A stretch of DNA of 64,000 nucleotides, taken from contig CAJTPU010000014.1 of the NCBI GenBank assembly GCA_910578335.1, positions 43,605 through 107,604 on the forward strand, written 5' to 3'. The notes under the pieces were generated by a model, which saw only the letters and a program-made list of their open reading frames with translations, searched no databases and was not told the DNA's origin. The translations under genes and the position numbers were made by a program. Source of the DNA: an uncultured Lachnospiraceae bacterium (GTDB taxonomy: Bacteria; Bacillota; Clostridia; Lachnospirales; Lachnospiraceae). Shown piece by piece: positions 42,601 through 49,689 of the stretch (the stretch's first letter is position 1; every line of letters begins with the position of its first letter).

Positions 42601-44899
42601 CACTGAGCAGTGGGCATCGGAGTTCTTACAGCTCTATCCCTCAGCCAACATTTTGGTGGCAACGAAGAAAGACTTTGAAACCAAGAACCGCAAAAAGTTC
42701 TGCGGCAGAATTGCCACCGGCGATTACGATGCCATCATTATCGGGCATTCGCAGTTCGAGAAAATACCGATGTCCATTGAACGGCAGCGGGCGATCCTCG
42801 AACAGCAGCTTGATGAAGCTACGGAGGGCATTACGGAACTGAAAAAGAACCGTGGAGATAACTTCTCCGTAAAACAACTGGAACGCACAAAGAAATCTGT
42901 CAAGCAGAAGCTCGATAAGCTCAACGACCAATCCAAAAAGGATGATACAGTGACCTTTGAGGAGTTGGGTGTTGATAGACTCTTTATCGATGAAAGTCAC
43001 TACTACAAGAACCTGTTTCTCTTTACCAAAATGCGGAATGTAGGCGGCATCGCCCAAACCGAAGCGATGAAATCCAGCGACCTCTTTATGAAATGCAGGT
43101 ATTTGGACGAACTGACCGGAGGGCGTGGGACAGTGTTTGCGACAGGAACGCCGATCTCCAATTCGATGGTCGAGCTTTACACCATTCAGCGATACTTGCA
43201 GTACAACACCCTTGTTCAGAACAACTTGCAGCACTTCGATGCCTGGGCTTCCACTTTCGGAGAAACCATTACGGCAGTAGAACTTACACCCGAAGGAACA
43301 GGATACCGAGCTAAAACACGCTTTGCCCGCTTCTACAATTTACCGGAGCTGATGGCGATGTTTAAGGAAATCGCAGACATCAAAACAGCGGATATGCTTG
43401 ACCTGCCAGTGCCGACAGCAGTCTTTCACAATATCTCGGTGAAGCCCTCTGAAATCCAAAAGCAGATGGTAGCCGAGCTTGCGGAGAGAGCCGAAAGGGT
43501 ACGAAACGGTATGGTTGATGCCAAGGAAGATAATATGCTCAAGATCACCAACGACGGCAGAAAGCTGGCTCTTGATCAGCGGCTTATCAATCCACTGCTC
43601 CCTGATTTTGAGGACAGCAAGCTCAACGCCTGCGTGGACGCTATGTTTGAAACTTGGGAGCGTGGCAATGAGAAGCGGTTGACCCAGCTATTTTTCTGCG
43701 ACCTGTCTACGCCGAAAAACGACGGCTCCTTCAATGTCTATGACGACATCCGACAGAAGCTGATTGCCCGTGGCGTACCCGCCGATGAGATAAGGTTCAT
43801 CCACGAAGCGGATACCGAAGCAAAGAAACTGGAGCTGTTCAAGAAGGTACGCCGAGGGGATGTCCGCATCCTGATGGGCAGTACGCAGAAGATGGGAGCC
43901 GGTACGAATGTGCAGAACAAACTTGCCGCATCCTCCGATCTCGACTGCCCGTGGCGACCATCTGACTTGGAACAGCGGCTCGGCAGAAGTATCCGGCAAG
44001 GCAACGAAAATGCAGAGGTTCACATCTACCGTTTCGTGACGGAAGAAACCTTTGATGCCTACTTGTATCAGCTCGTGGAAGGCAAGCAGAAGTTCGCTTC
44101 GCAGATTATGACCAGCAAATCGCCGGTGCGTTCCTGCGAGGATATTGACGAAACCGCACTGTCTTACGCTGAAATCAAGATGCTTGCGACCGGCAATCCC
44201 CACATCAAAGAGAAGATGGACTTGGACATTCAGGTTCAGAAGTTGCGGCTCTTAAAGTCCAGCTTCCTTTCCGAAAAATATGCTTTGGAGGATAAGATCA
44301 TCAAGTTCTATCCGCAGGAGATCGCACGGCGGGATGATGTAATTGCGGGATTAAAATCCGATATTGAAAGAGTGGCAGAGCACCCGAAGCCGTCTGATGA
44401 AACCTTTGTGGGTATGACGGTCAAGGGTGCTTTCTATTCAGAGAAAGCGGATGCCGGCAACGCCATCTTGGAGGCGTGTAAGGCAATGACGAATCCCGAA
44501 TCCATTCCCATCGGTGAGTACCGTGGCTTTACGATGGAGCTGTACTTTGAAGCAAGAGAATACAAAGTACGGCTCAAGGGTGAGCTTGGCTATCCCGTAA
44601 CCCTCGGCACGGACACCTTCGGTAATATCACCCGCTTGGATAATGCGCTGGAGGGACTTCCAAAGCGTTTGGAGATGAACGAAATGGAGCTTGATAACCT
44701 CAAAAAGCAGTTTGAAACTGCGAAGGTCGATGTGGAAAGACCGTTCCCGCAGGAGGAAGAATTGAAAGCCAAGACCGACCGGCTGAGCGAACTCAATGCC
44801 CTGCTCAATGTGGATAAGCGTGAGAACGAGATCGTCGGCGGTGAACCCGATGAGGGTGAAGAACCGCCCGAAAAGAAACCGAGGGACTTGGAAAGATAG
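36698..44899 (+). CDS. Giant ArdC-N / MutS-I-like / N6-methylase / SNF2 helicase protein
   Basis: A 2733-residue protein. Parts in order: an N-terminal ArdC-like segment (about 20-90, SWEAFLRSACYNYRLRFDEQ, WVNRGAHGIAVFED); a disordered linker (about 275-395) over the nested tnpV; a MutS domain I-like part (about 825-910, YQMGDFFEAYADDAEVV); an adenine methylase with EPSCGIGHF (about 1260) and motif IV NVPF (about 1325) in place of NPPY/F; and a SNF2-type helicase with Walker A AVGAGKT (about 1931), DESH (about 2095), ATGTPISNS (about 2147) and QRLGRSIRQG (about 2426). The family is a hallmark of Tn1549-type ICEs. A likely role is modifying and protecting transferred DNA. A strong ribosome site precedes the ATG. 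Confidence 0.9.
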   Translation: MARKYDFISELYNRTCKTVVASPASWEAFLRSACYNYRLRFDEQLLVHAQRPDATAVLQIDDWNQKFGRWVNRGAHGIAVFEDADQRRQRLVHYFDISDTHPSRFSRRVPIWQMRDEYTAEVIDTLESTFGELNDKETLAAAIESAARNAVEDNIPDYLTDLLYSVEDSFLDGVSEEEITHIFKTAVRNSVAYMTMTRLGIEAGEYFEPDDLRDVVNFTTPATLNALGYATSDIAEMGLAEISRTILALDRQNRIIAEKTKSDYNVGKEKTERSPDDERDHLHEAGGLSAPRSDNAGAAGAVDGQVRPDAEEVPEGASQGTLLQPADELRPERASERHGAQSERDGTDADGADGSVGGRHGESESDGYDELGSEDEQYPEPGSGDRDGGGNLRLDYYDRSHEDKSLPFFGGDDTIREILGTTPHLKASKDEIRAFFEATADENARISYIKRIFNNDYTEVILRDGRRVGYKTYQNVLQLWEGSYLSRTAQSFYDWGVIAQHFEAMRLLRELQDTMKPLPSIDGQLSLMTAGAEERKPSAFTFSQEIIDAVLTRGSGISEGKMRIYEQFKKSLSAKENADFLKNEYGWGGVYPAIVGAGVDEQHDGKGIRISKGIGSDKPHIDLKWSQVEKRIAELIKLDRYLNPKEKAQYPEWLQRQEESRAALAEERRNREILSTAPSEKAEAKNEQYEYHLGSTVYLGANEYEILSFDDERVMLYDTQFPLFNKEMTRAEFDSKVQENPLNDHLKVAIKQPEEKAIEFDIGMGYLGNGLTVWNRAVEVNGDYQNIAHISPEGEITFYVQDLPQSVVERIEQAAEREKPKDAALPEFYQAYLKTKADNPSSLLLYQMGDFFEAYADDAEVVGSALDLTQTTRVVDHNTRVPMVGFPQHRLETYLTMLTDRGYDIEVNALEDGKRITRTVISTTKEAPIESKPIGRIDYLGTDGKVGESIEYTSPYSFEKDIKEENYYGVPMSIVLYKDKDGITIPYDFVTRLDPPPKGFEIIDSPYLPENALDKAKHLIDDFCREEYQREDGADYTDLTDVGVAYTTTEDDKHEIQARVNLVDFRIETLADGKVIRSVQYASLEELTEKGLQALSFDDLVYLSEEELAQVEAPLTPAWEHPKKSRVQTFDIHPEIPMADRHTFDLASHEVEEVNKKERFHRNYAAITVLKRCQEENRFATPDEQFILSKYVGWGGIPEAFDERAGSWQTEFGMLKNILTPEEYASARESTLTAFYTPPTVINAVYKVMKQLGFREGNILEPSCGIGHFIGMLPEEMKESKIYGVELDTVSAGIAQQLYQKSSIAAQGFEETNLPDSFFDAVVGNVPFGDFKVPDKRYDKHKFLIHDYFFAKSLDKLRPGGVMALITSKGTMDKENSAVRKYIAQRADLLGAIRLPNNTFKGNAGTEVVSDILILQKRDRIVDIEPDWIQLGTDENGILMNSYFVEHPEMILGEMKMVSGRFGPEATCVPYERADLAEQLSEAVSNIHGELTAYEVEDELAEEDNSIPADPTVRNFSYTVLDDKIYFRENSRMAPVEVSATAENRIKGMIRIRDSVRTLIELQTEDYPDSEIKTEQERLNALYDTFSKQYGLINSRANISAFSQDSSFSLLSALEVLGDEGQLERKADIFYKRTIKPHTPVTSVDTASEALAVSMGEKARVDMDYMCELTGKTEEEIFADLKGVIFLNPMHGYGNSTQAKYLMADEYLSGNVREKLVLARKSAELYPEDYTVNVEALERVQPKDLTASEIAVRLGATWLPTEIVEQYMFEFLGTPRYAQWNIKVHFSAYTGEWNIEGKSYDRSNVKAYSTYGTGRINAYKIIEETLNLKDVRIFDYVEDADGKKKAILNKKETAIAQAKQELIKQGFQDWVWSDPERRERLCRLYNDKFNSLRPREYDGSHIVFSGMNPEIELREHQRNAVAHILYGGNTLLAHAVGAGKTFEMVSAAMESKRLGLCSKSLFVVPNHLTEQWASEFLQLYPSANILVATKKDFETKNRKKFCGRIATGDYDAIIIGHSQFEKIPMSIERQRAILEQQLDEATEGITELKKNRGDNFSVKQLERTKKSVKQKLDKLNDQSKKDDTVTFEELGVDRLFIDESHYYKNLFLFTKMRNVGGIAQTEAMKSSDLFMKCRYLDELTGGRGTVFATGTPISNSMVELYTIQRYLQYNTLVQNNLQHFDAWASTFGETITAVELTPEGTGYRAKTRFARFYNLPELMAMFKEIADIKTADMLDLPVPTAVFHNISVKPSEIQKQMVAELAERAERVRNGMVDAKEDNMLKITNDGRKLALDQRLINPLLPDFEDSKLNACVDAMFETWERGNEKRLTQLFFCDLSTPKNDGSFNVYDDIRQKLIARGVPADEIRFIHEADTEAKKLELFKKVRRGDVRILMGSTQKMGAGTNVQNKLAASSDLDCPWRPSDLEQRLGRSIRQGNENAEVHIYRFVTEETFDAYLYQLVEGKQKFASQIMTSKSPVRSCEDIDETALSYAEIKMLATGNPHIKEKMDLDIQVQKLRLLKSSFLSEKYALEDKIIKFYPQEIARRDDVIAGLKSDIERVAEHPKPSDETFVGMTVKGAFYSEKADAGNAILEACKAMTNPESIPIGEYRGFTMELYFEAREYKVRLKGELGYPVTLGTDTFGNITRLDNALEGLPKRLEMNEMELDNLKKQFETAKVDVERPFPQEEELKAKTDRLSELNALLNVDKRENEIVGGEPDEGEEPPEKKPRDLER
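37527..37880 (+). CDS. tnpV: TnpV family protein nested inside the giant gene (different frame)
   Basis: A 117-residue protein in another frame, wholly inside the giant gene. It matches TnpV of clostridial mobilisable transposons: EITYTRQGDYLLPDLTMPEQ, GRYARMRRKFLKEHH, YYNLLTSCALNEHL, the helical NEMEQMLTEQM and VTENLKATDMMSWVRKMN. AAAGGAG stands eight bases before this ATG (another ATG is three bases earlier). Over the same bases the giant protein is a low-complexity Gly/Asp/Glu/Arg-rich linker, as expected if tnpV constrains the DNA. The function of TnpV is not established. Confidence 0.82.
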   Translation: MNEITYTRQGDYLLPDLTMPEQPELSMGRYARMRRKFLKEHHKVRYYNLLTSCALNEHLNDTERRANEMEQMLTEQMAASEGVTENLKATDMMSWVRKMNSIRSRVQEIVMAEVIFA

Positions 44900-44908
44900 C
44901 CGAACCCC

Positions 44909-44937
44909 TTGACAATCGTTATCATATATGATAACAT
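44909..44937 (+). promoter_or_regulatory. Promoter with perfect operator palindrome
   Basis: TTGACA (44909-44914), a 17-base spacer and TAACAT (44932-44937) form a strong promoter. The 18-bp perfect palindrome GTTATCATATATGATAAC (44918-44935) fills the spacer and touches the -10, an ideal place for repression by the HTH domain encoded just downstream. Confidence 0.8.
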
Positions 44938-44965
44938 TTTAATGGATCAGAAGGGAGGGTTTTGT

Positions 44966-46378
44966 ATGACCGAAAAGGAACTGCTGGCGGCAAGGCAGAG
45001 CATCGTGCAGAAGCTGACGCAGGCAAGACTGGAAAAAGGATTGTCGCAGGAACAGCTTGCAAAGCGCATCGGAACCCAGCGTTCCAACATCTGCCGCATC
45101 GAAAAAGGAACGCAAAACCTCTCCCTTGACCTGATGATCAAGATCGCAGAGGCACTTGACAAGGATGTGTCCGTAATGCTTGAGGAAAGGAGCAGCACAA
45201 TGGAAAAAGTATATAGCCTGCGCCTTTATGATGAAACACTGCTGACCTTCACGCTGGAGGAAAGAGGCTTGGAGGGCTTGCAGGCGACAATTCTTCACTC
45301 CGAAACGGCAAAGCAAAAGCTGTTTCCCCTCGACTTGGAGCTGACAAACGAGGGCGTTGTGAAGTGGCTGGAACGACGGGTGATTCCGAAGAACCGGCAG
45401 TTTGTAGATGAAATCTTAAAGACGCTGGGGCTGAGCGTAAACAACACGAAGGGCATCATTGATGTCTGTATGGGGCTGTCCCTCAACGACAGCTATTGGG
45501 TCGTCCCCGCCGACTTTGACGGCAAGTATGCCGACTATAACCTCTACGAAAACCGCTTCTCCGAAGCGCTGTCACTGGTGGCTTATACCGGCGTGGGCGG
45601 CAGTCGGGAGGCATTCTACACATCACCGGAGCTGACTACCAACGGTATGCTGCGGAAGGCTTGGCGCTTTGTGGAGGATGATGGCATCTATCTGTATAAG
45701 GGTGGCACGGAAGGCGCTGCGAATACCGGAAACGAGCCGTACAGCGAGTATTATGCCTGTCAGATCGCAGACAAGATGGGCATCGACTGCGTACAGTACG
45801 ACTTGGAAAACTGGAAAGGTATCCTTGCCTCCAAGTGCCGGCTGTTTACGGATATTGATACCTCGTTTGTCCCTATCGGGCGTATTCTCCGCAAGACGAC
45901 GCTGAAAGCCTGCCTTGATTACTACAAGACCTTGGGCGACGAGTTCTACGAGCAGCTTTGCAGTATGCTGGTTTTCGACGCCTTGATTTACAACGAGGAC
46001 AGACACTTCGGCAATTTCGGCTTACTGCGGAACAATCACACGGGCGAAATTATCGCCCCTGCACCCATCTTCGATAACGGCTTGTCGCTGTTCAACTATG
46101 CAATGCCGGACGATTTCAAGAACCTGAGTGCGTATGCAAAGACCCGTTCCAATCCCTACCGCATTTCCTATGAGGATGTATGTAAAGAGGTAATGGGTGC
46201 AAAGCAGAAAGCGCAGCTGCGGCGAATGGTGGACTTCAAGTTCACCCGTCATCCGTCCCTCAATTTGCCGGAGGAACGGATGACAGCCATTGAAAAGCAG
46301 CTTGGAGAGCGTACAAGAGAGCTGCTCTCCATTCCGGTTCAGAGAAGTGCGAAGCGCAAAAACGAGCCGGAAAGATGA
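44966..46378 (+). CDS. HTH-HipA-like fusion protein (HipB-HipA in one chain)
   Basis: A 470-residue protein. Residues 8-62 form an XRE helix-turn-helix (LSQEQLAKRIGTQRSNICRIE). From residue 79 a HipA-like kinase follows, with the catalytic loop NEDRHFGNFG (Asp345) and PIFDNG (Asp370) intact. HipA kinases phosphorylate tRNA synthetases or related targets and are normally bound by a separate HTH antitoxin, HipB. A second strong ribosome site (AAAGGAG at 45186) and ATG at 45200 could give a kinase-only form. It has its own promoter and palindromic operator. The start at 44966 follows GGGAGGG. Confidence 0.85.
   Translation: MTEKELLAARQSIVQKLTQARLEKGLSQEQLAKRIGTQRSNICRIEKGTQNLSLDLMIKIAEALDKDVSVMLEERSSTMEKVYSLRLYDETLLTFTLEERGLEGLQATILHSETAKQKLFPLDLELTNEGVVKWLERRVIPKNRQFVDEILKTLGLSVNNTKGIIDVCMGLSLNDSYWVVPADFDGKYADYNLYENRFSEALSLVAYTGVGGSREAFYTSPELTTNGMLRKAWRFVEDDGIYLYKGGTEGAANTGNEPYSEYYACQIADKMGIDCVQYDLENWKGILASKCRLFTDIDTSFVPIGRILRKTTLKACLDYYKTLGDEFYEQLCSMLVFDALIYNEDRHFGNFGLLRNNHTGEIIAPAPIFDNGLSLFNYAMPDDFKNLSAYAKTRSNPYRISYEDVCKEVMGAKQKAQLRRMVDFKFTRHPSLNLPEERMTAIEKQLGERTRELLSIPVQRSAKRKNEPER
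45186..45202 (+). promoter_or_regulatory. Internal ribosome binding site and start for a HipA-only product
   Basis: AAAGGAG, seven bases, then ATG (45200) in the frame of the fusion gene, exactly at the boundary between the HTH and kinase domains (codon 79). It would give a 392-residue kinase. Confidence 0.6.
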
Positions 46379-46382
46379 TCCG

Positions 46383-46414
46383 TCTGCGGTATGGGAGTTA
46401 TCCCATACCGCAGA
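46383..46414 (+). terminator. Perfect 14-bp hairpin after the HTH-HipA gene
   Basis: TCTGCGGTATGGGA pairs perfectly with TCCCATACCGCAGA around a GTTA loop, five bases after the stop. The T tract is poor (TACTTATC), so it may terminate weakly or stabilise the mRNA end. Confidence 0.6.
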
Positions 46415-46462
46415 TACTTATCAGCCGCCCATGCAGACCAGTATGAGATTCCCGTAAAAAAT

Positions 46463-46531
46463 ACCACCTATGTTCTTAAAACAACCACCTATCGAGAATC
46501 GGTAGAAATCGGTTCTTGATTTTCCTATACT
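46463..46531 (+). promoter_or_regulatory. LytTR-type direct repeats and promoter
   Basis: ACCACCTAT occurs twice (46463-46471 and 46484-46492), start to start 21 bases, the two-turn spacing used by LytTR proteins. A TATACT -10 (46526-46531) follows with a poor -35, as expected for an activated promoter. The next gene encodes a LytTR protein, so autoregulation is likely. Confidence 0.6.
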
Positions 46532-46556
46532 GTAACCGTAGCGAGGAGGTGAACCG

Positions 46557-46997
46557 ATGCAAATTGAAATCAAGATAGACGAAAAATGCAAAGAGCCAAA
46601 AATCATCGTGATGACGGACAAAATGACCGATGAAGTCAATGCAATCATAAAAAGACTGTCAGACGAGCAACCGCAGGTCATTGCCGGATTCAGGGAGGAT
46701 GTGGTCGAGGTTCTGGAACCGTCTGAGATCTACCGTGTTTTTGCTGAATCAGGTAAGGTGTTTGCCGAGACAAATCACGGCGAGTATGCGCTCCGCCTGA
46801 GGCTATACGAGGCGGAACAACGGCTTGACAGCAAGACTTTTGTCCGAATATCAAACTCGGATATTATCAATCTGAGAAAGGTCAAGAGCTTTGATTTGAG
46901 CTTTGTCGGGACAATTTGCATCACGCTTTCAAACGGTACGGTTACTTATGTTTCACGGCGATCCGTCGCCAAAATCAAACAACTGTTAGGAATGTGA
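46557..46997 (+). CDS. LytTR-domain transcriptional regulator
   Basis: A 146-residue DNA-binding protein. The last 100 residues are a LytTR domain (EPSEIYRVFAESGKVFAET, LDSKTFVRISNSDIINLRKVKSFD, VSRRSVAKIKQLLG). The first 45 residues are a small alpha/beta extension, not a receiver domain, so this is the stand-alone type that is controlled by a membrane partner. It is followed after 10 bases by a DUF3021 membrane protein, the usual partner. The start is supported by GAGGAGGTG. Confidence 0.9.
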   Translation: MQIEIKIDEKCKEPKIIVMTDKMTDEVNAIIKRLSDEQPQVIAGFREDVVEVLEPSEIYRVFAESGKVFAETNHGEYALRLRLYEAEQRLDSKTFVRISNSDIINLRKVKSFDLSFVGTICITLSNGTVTYVSRRSVAKIKQLLGM

Positions 46998-47007
46998 GGT
47001 GGCAGAA

Positions 47008-47472
47008 ATGAAGAAAAAACTGATTGGACGAGGTGTAATTGGTTTCCCTGTTGGCATTGCAATCGGATATGTCATTACGGTGATTATCTCAATCTGCATT
47101 GGGGATGGCTTCTTCCATCCGGTCAATCCGGAGCTTGTGAATAAAATGGGGAGCGAATTAAATGCGGTTCTCATTCAAACCGGTCTGAGCGGAATAATGG
47201 GCACAGGCTTTGCAATGGCTTCGGTTATTTGGGAAATTGATTCGTGGAGTCTTGCAAAGCAAAGCGGGATTTACTTCGCAATTGCTTGCGTGATTATGTT
47301 CCCTATCTCTTATTTTGCCAACTGGATGCCCCATTCGACCGCTGGAATTCTGTCTTATGTAGGCATATTCGTAGCGATCTTCCTCGCTGCTTGGGTAACT
47401 CAGTATTCTGTGTGGAAAAGGAAGATTAAGAAAATGAACGAAGGCATTAAGGATAATAACGATATGGATTGA
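47008..47472 (+). CDS. DUF3021 family membrane protein
   Basis: A 154-residue protein with four transmembrane helices and a cytoplasmic charged tail. It belongs to the DUF3021 family that pairs with LytTR regulators (membrane inhibitors in related LytTR regulatory systems). Conserved features include the N-terminal RGVIGFPVGIAIGYVI helix and the ISYFANWMP segment. A GAGGTGG ribosome site precedes the ATG at 47008. It probably holds the LytTR protein inactive until a signal arrives, by family knowledge. Confidence 0.85.
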   Translation: MKKKLIGRGVIGFPVGIAIGYVITVIISICIGDGFFHPVNPELVNKMGSELNAVLIQTGLSGIMGTGFAMASVIWEIDSWSLAKQSGIYFAIACVIMFPISYFANWMPHSTAGILSYVGIFVAIFLAAWVTQYSVWKRKIKKMNEGIKDNNDMD

Positions 47473-47525
47473 TCCCGCCGCTCTGCATCCTGCGCCTTGT
47501 TTTAACAACAGAATAAACCACATAC

Positions 47526-47570
47526 ATAGCCGCTTGGTTTTCAAAAGAAATCAGGCGGCTATTTCTATTT
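47526..47570 (+). repeat. Leader hairpin shared with the parA leader
   Basis: ATAGCCGC (47526-47533) pairs with GCGGCTAT (47555-47562), followed by TTTCTATTTT. The flanking sequence is similar to 26471-26499 before parA. It may be a terminator or a common regulatory element at module starts. Confidence 0.55.
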
Positions 47571-47587
47571 TGAAGGAGGTGTTCGCT

Positions 47588-47926
47588 ATGAGCGAAACTG
47601 AGTACAATGCTCGACTTTACGAGAAAATGAAAGCCGAGCAGGACAAATACCGGGACTGGCTACTGCATCAGGAGCCGTCCGAAATCCTCAACCACACCTA
47701 CGAATACACGATGCGTGAGGACATCGTAATGTGTATGGAGGAGCTGGAGCTTGAGCCGGAAAAGGCAAGGGCTTTACTTCGTTCCCCTTGTCCTCTAAGT
47801 GATGTGTATAAGGAGTTCCGGGACAGAGAAACCGAGCATATGGATACCATCCGGGACTCCATCGAAACGGAAGCGGACAAGTTCCTGCAACGGCAGGAGA
47901 AGAAACAGCAACGGGAAAGCAGGTGA
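47588..47926 (+). CDS. DUF3848 domain-containing protein
   Basis: A 112-residue helical, charged protein matching DUF3848 (LYEKMKAEQDKYRDWLLHQEPSEILNHTYEYTMREDIV, then ALLRSPCPLSDVYKEFRDRETEHMDTIRDSIE). It is found in ICEs of this class; the function is unknown. It starts the transfer operon after the cargo island, with GAAGGAGGTG upstream. Confidence 0.82.
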   Translation: MSETEYNARLYEKMKAEQDKYRDWLLHQEPSEILNHTYEYTMREDIVMCMEELELEPEKARALLRSPCPLSDVYKEFRDRETEHMDTIRDSIETEADKFLQRQEKKQQRESR

Positions 47927-47930
47927 TTTT

Positions 47931-48893
47931 ATGCCGTATATCCCACCGGAGGTGGTGGAACAGGCACGGCAAATCGACCTGCTGACTTATCTGCAAAGCT
48001 GTGAGCCACAGGAGCTTGTCCGCATTTCCAGCAACAATTATACCACCCGCACCCACGACAGCTTGAAGATTTCTAACGGCAAGTGGATGTGGTGGTCACA
48101 ACGCATCGGCGGCTACAATGCCCTTGACTATCTTGTGAAAGTCAAGGGCTGTTCTTTCGTAGAAGCGGTCGAAACCCTGATGGGAAAGGCGGCGGTGATG
48201 CCGTCAGTGACGGTCAAGCCCAAGCAGAAAGCGGAGCCGAAGATCTTGCTTCTGCCGGATAAAAGTGCTTCCACAGATAAGATCACAGAGTATCTTTTCG
48301 GCAGGGGCATCGACTATGCCATCATCCAATACTGTATTGACAAGGGGCTGATTTTCGAGAGCTTGCCGTATCACAATCTTGTGTGCGTAGGCTTTGATGA
48401 GAAAAATACCCCTCGCTATGCGTCCTACCGAGCGACCAATGACCGCCGTGTTTTGGGTGACTGCTCCGGCAGTGACAAGCACTATTCTTTTCGGATCGCA
48501 GACAGCGACAGCGGCACGGTGCATCTCTTTGAGTGTGCCATTGACCTGCTTTCCTATGCGACGCTTGAAAAGATGGCGGGCAGAGATTGGCGAAAAGACA
48601 ACCTCGTTTCCCTCGCCGGTGTGTATCTGCCCAAGGAGAGAATCGAGGACAGCACTACCCCTGCGGCTCTTGTGAAGTACCTCGATGATAAGCCGCAGAT
48701 CAAGAAAATCTTCCTGCATTTCGATAACGATAATACCGGGAGAAAAGCCAGCCTTGCGCTGAAAACCATATTGCCGAGCAAGTATGAAGTCATTGACAGC
48801 CCTCCGCCCTGCGGCAAGGACTACAATGACTTTCTTTGTTTCAAGCTCGGTATCCACCGCAACAAGACCAAAGAAAGGACGAATGAACGATGA
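47931..48893 (+). CDS. DUF3991 and Toprim domain protein (primase-like)
   Basis: A 320-residue protein with an N-terminal DUF3991 zinc-finger-like primase region (VRISSNNYTTRTHDSLKISNGKWMWWSQRIGGYNALDYLV) and a C-terminal Toprim-like domain (HLFECAIDLLSYATL, FLHFDNDNTGRKAS with the acidic DxDxxG-type signature). This suggests priming of DNA synthesis during transfer. It starts four bases after DUF3848 and overlaps the next gene by four bases. Confidence 0.85.
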   Translation: MPYIPPEVVEQARQIDLLTYLQSCEPQELVRISSNNYTTRTHDSLKISNGKWMWWSQRIGGYNALDYLVKVKGCSFVEAVETLMGKAAVMPSVTVKPKQKAEPKILLLPDKSASTDKITEYLFGRGIDYAIIQYCIDKGLIFESLPYHNLVCVGFDEKNTPRYASYRATNDRRVLGDCSGSDKHYSFRIADSDSGTVHLFECAIDLLSYATLEKMAGRDWRKDNLVSLAGVYLPKERIEDSTTPAALVKYLDDKPQIKKIFLHFDNDNTGRKASLALKTILPSKYEVIDSPPPCGKDYNDFLCFKLGIHRNKTKERTNER

Positions 48894-49642
48894 CTGAGTT
48901 TAGCATTTATCAGATCAACACAGACCGGGACGACAACCGTGTCTGCTTCTTGGGGCTGGATACCCTTGAACGATTCCAGCACTCCAAAAAGGTCGATCCC
49001 GCCCTCTACGACCGAATTTATGACGGGAAGCTCGATTGCAATTCCCTTGAAGCCATCTATGAGAAGTTCAATATCGACCACCCCGCCGACTACAAAGGAC
49101 GCTCTCTTTCCGTATCGGATGTAGTCGAAATCAGGGAGAGTGACACCCTAAATCCCGGCTTCTACTTCGTGGACAGTATCGGGTTCAATTTGATTTCTTT
49201 CGACAAATCGCTCTGCAAGGAGCCGGTGAAAGCAAGCGACGGAAAGATTTCCGTCCTGCTTGTGGAGCCGAACAAATACCCCAAGATGATCGAGATCGAC
49301 GACACCTTGGAAGCAATGCAGGAGGTGGTCGGCGGCGACATTGAGGAATATATGCCTTTTGAAGATGAGGTCGCCATCATCTGTAACGAGGAAGGAAAAA
49401 TTACAGGGATGGCACCTAATCGTGCCGTTTATGAGGAGAACTCCCGTGAGATGCTGGACATTATCTGCGGGAAGTTTTTCGTTGCCTATGCTCCCTTTGA
49501 AGCAGAGAGGTTCCAGTCTCTCCCGCCTGACCTTGCGGAGAAATACCGTGAGAAATTCAAATACCCCGAACGCTTTATGAGAGTCAACAATGAGATCGTA
49601 GCCGTACCTTTTAAGCCCGTCAGGGCGGACAAAGAACGCTGA
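48890..49642 (+). CDS. YodL / DUF3846 domain protein
   Basis: A 250-residue protein. The N-terminal YodL-like part begins FSIYQINTDRDDNRVCFLGLDTLER; the second part has the DUF3846 pattern (ISVLLVEPNKYPKMIEIDDTLEAMQEVVGG, then EDEVAIICNEEGKITGMAPNRAVY). Both are typical ICE accessory domains of unknown activity. It is translationally coupled to the primase-like gene by an ATGA overlap. Confidence 0.85.
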   Translation: MTEFSIYQINTDRDDNRVCFLGLDTLERFQHSKKVDPALYDRIYDGKLDCNSLEAIYEKFNIDHPADYKGRSLSVSDVVEIRESDTLNPGFYFVDSIGFNLISFDKSLCKEPVKASDGKISVLLVEPNKYPKMIEIDDTLEAMQEVVGGDIEEYMPFEDEVAIICNEEGKITGMAPNRAVYEENSREMLDIICGKFFVAYAPFEAERFQSLPPDLAEKYREKFKYPERFMRVNNEIVAVPFKPVRADKER

Positions 49643-49689
49643 TCTCTGTGAGATGCGGGGGAACCCTGGAGGACTGCGTTATCTTAGCA

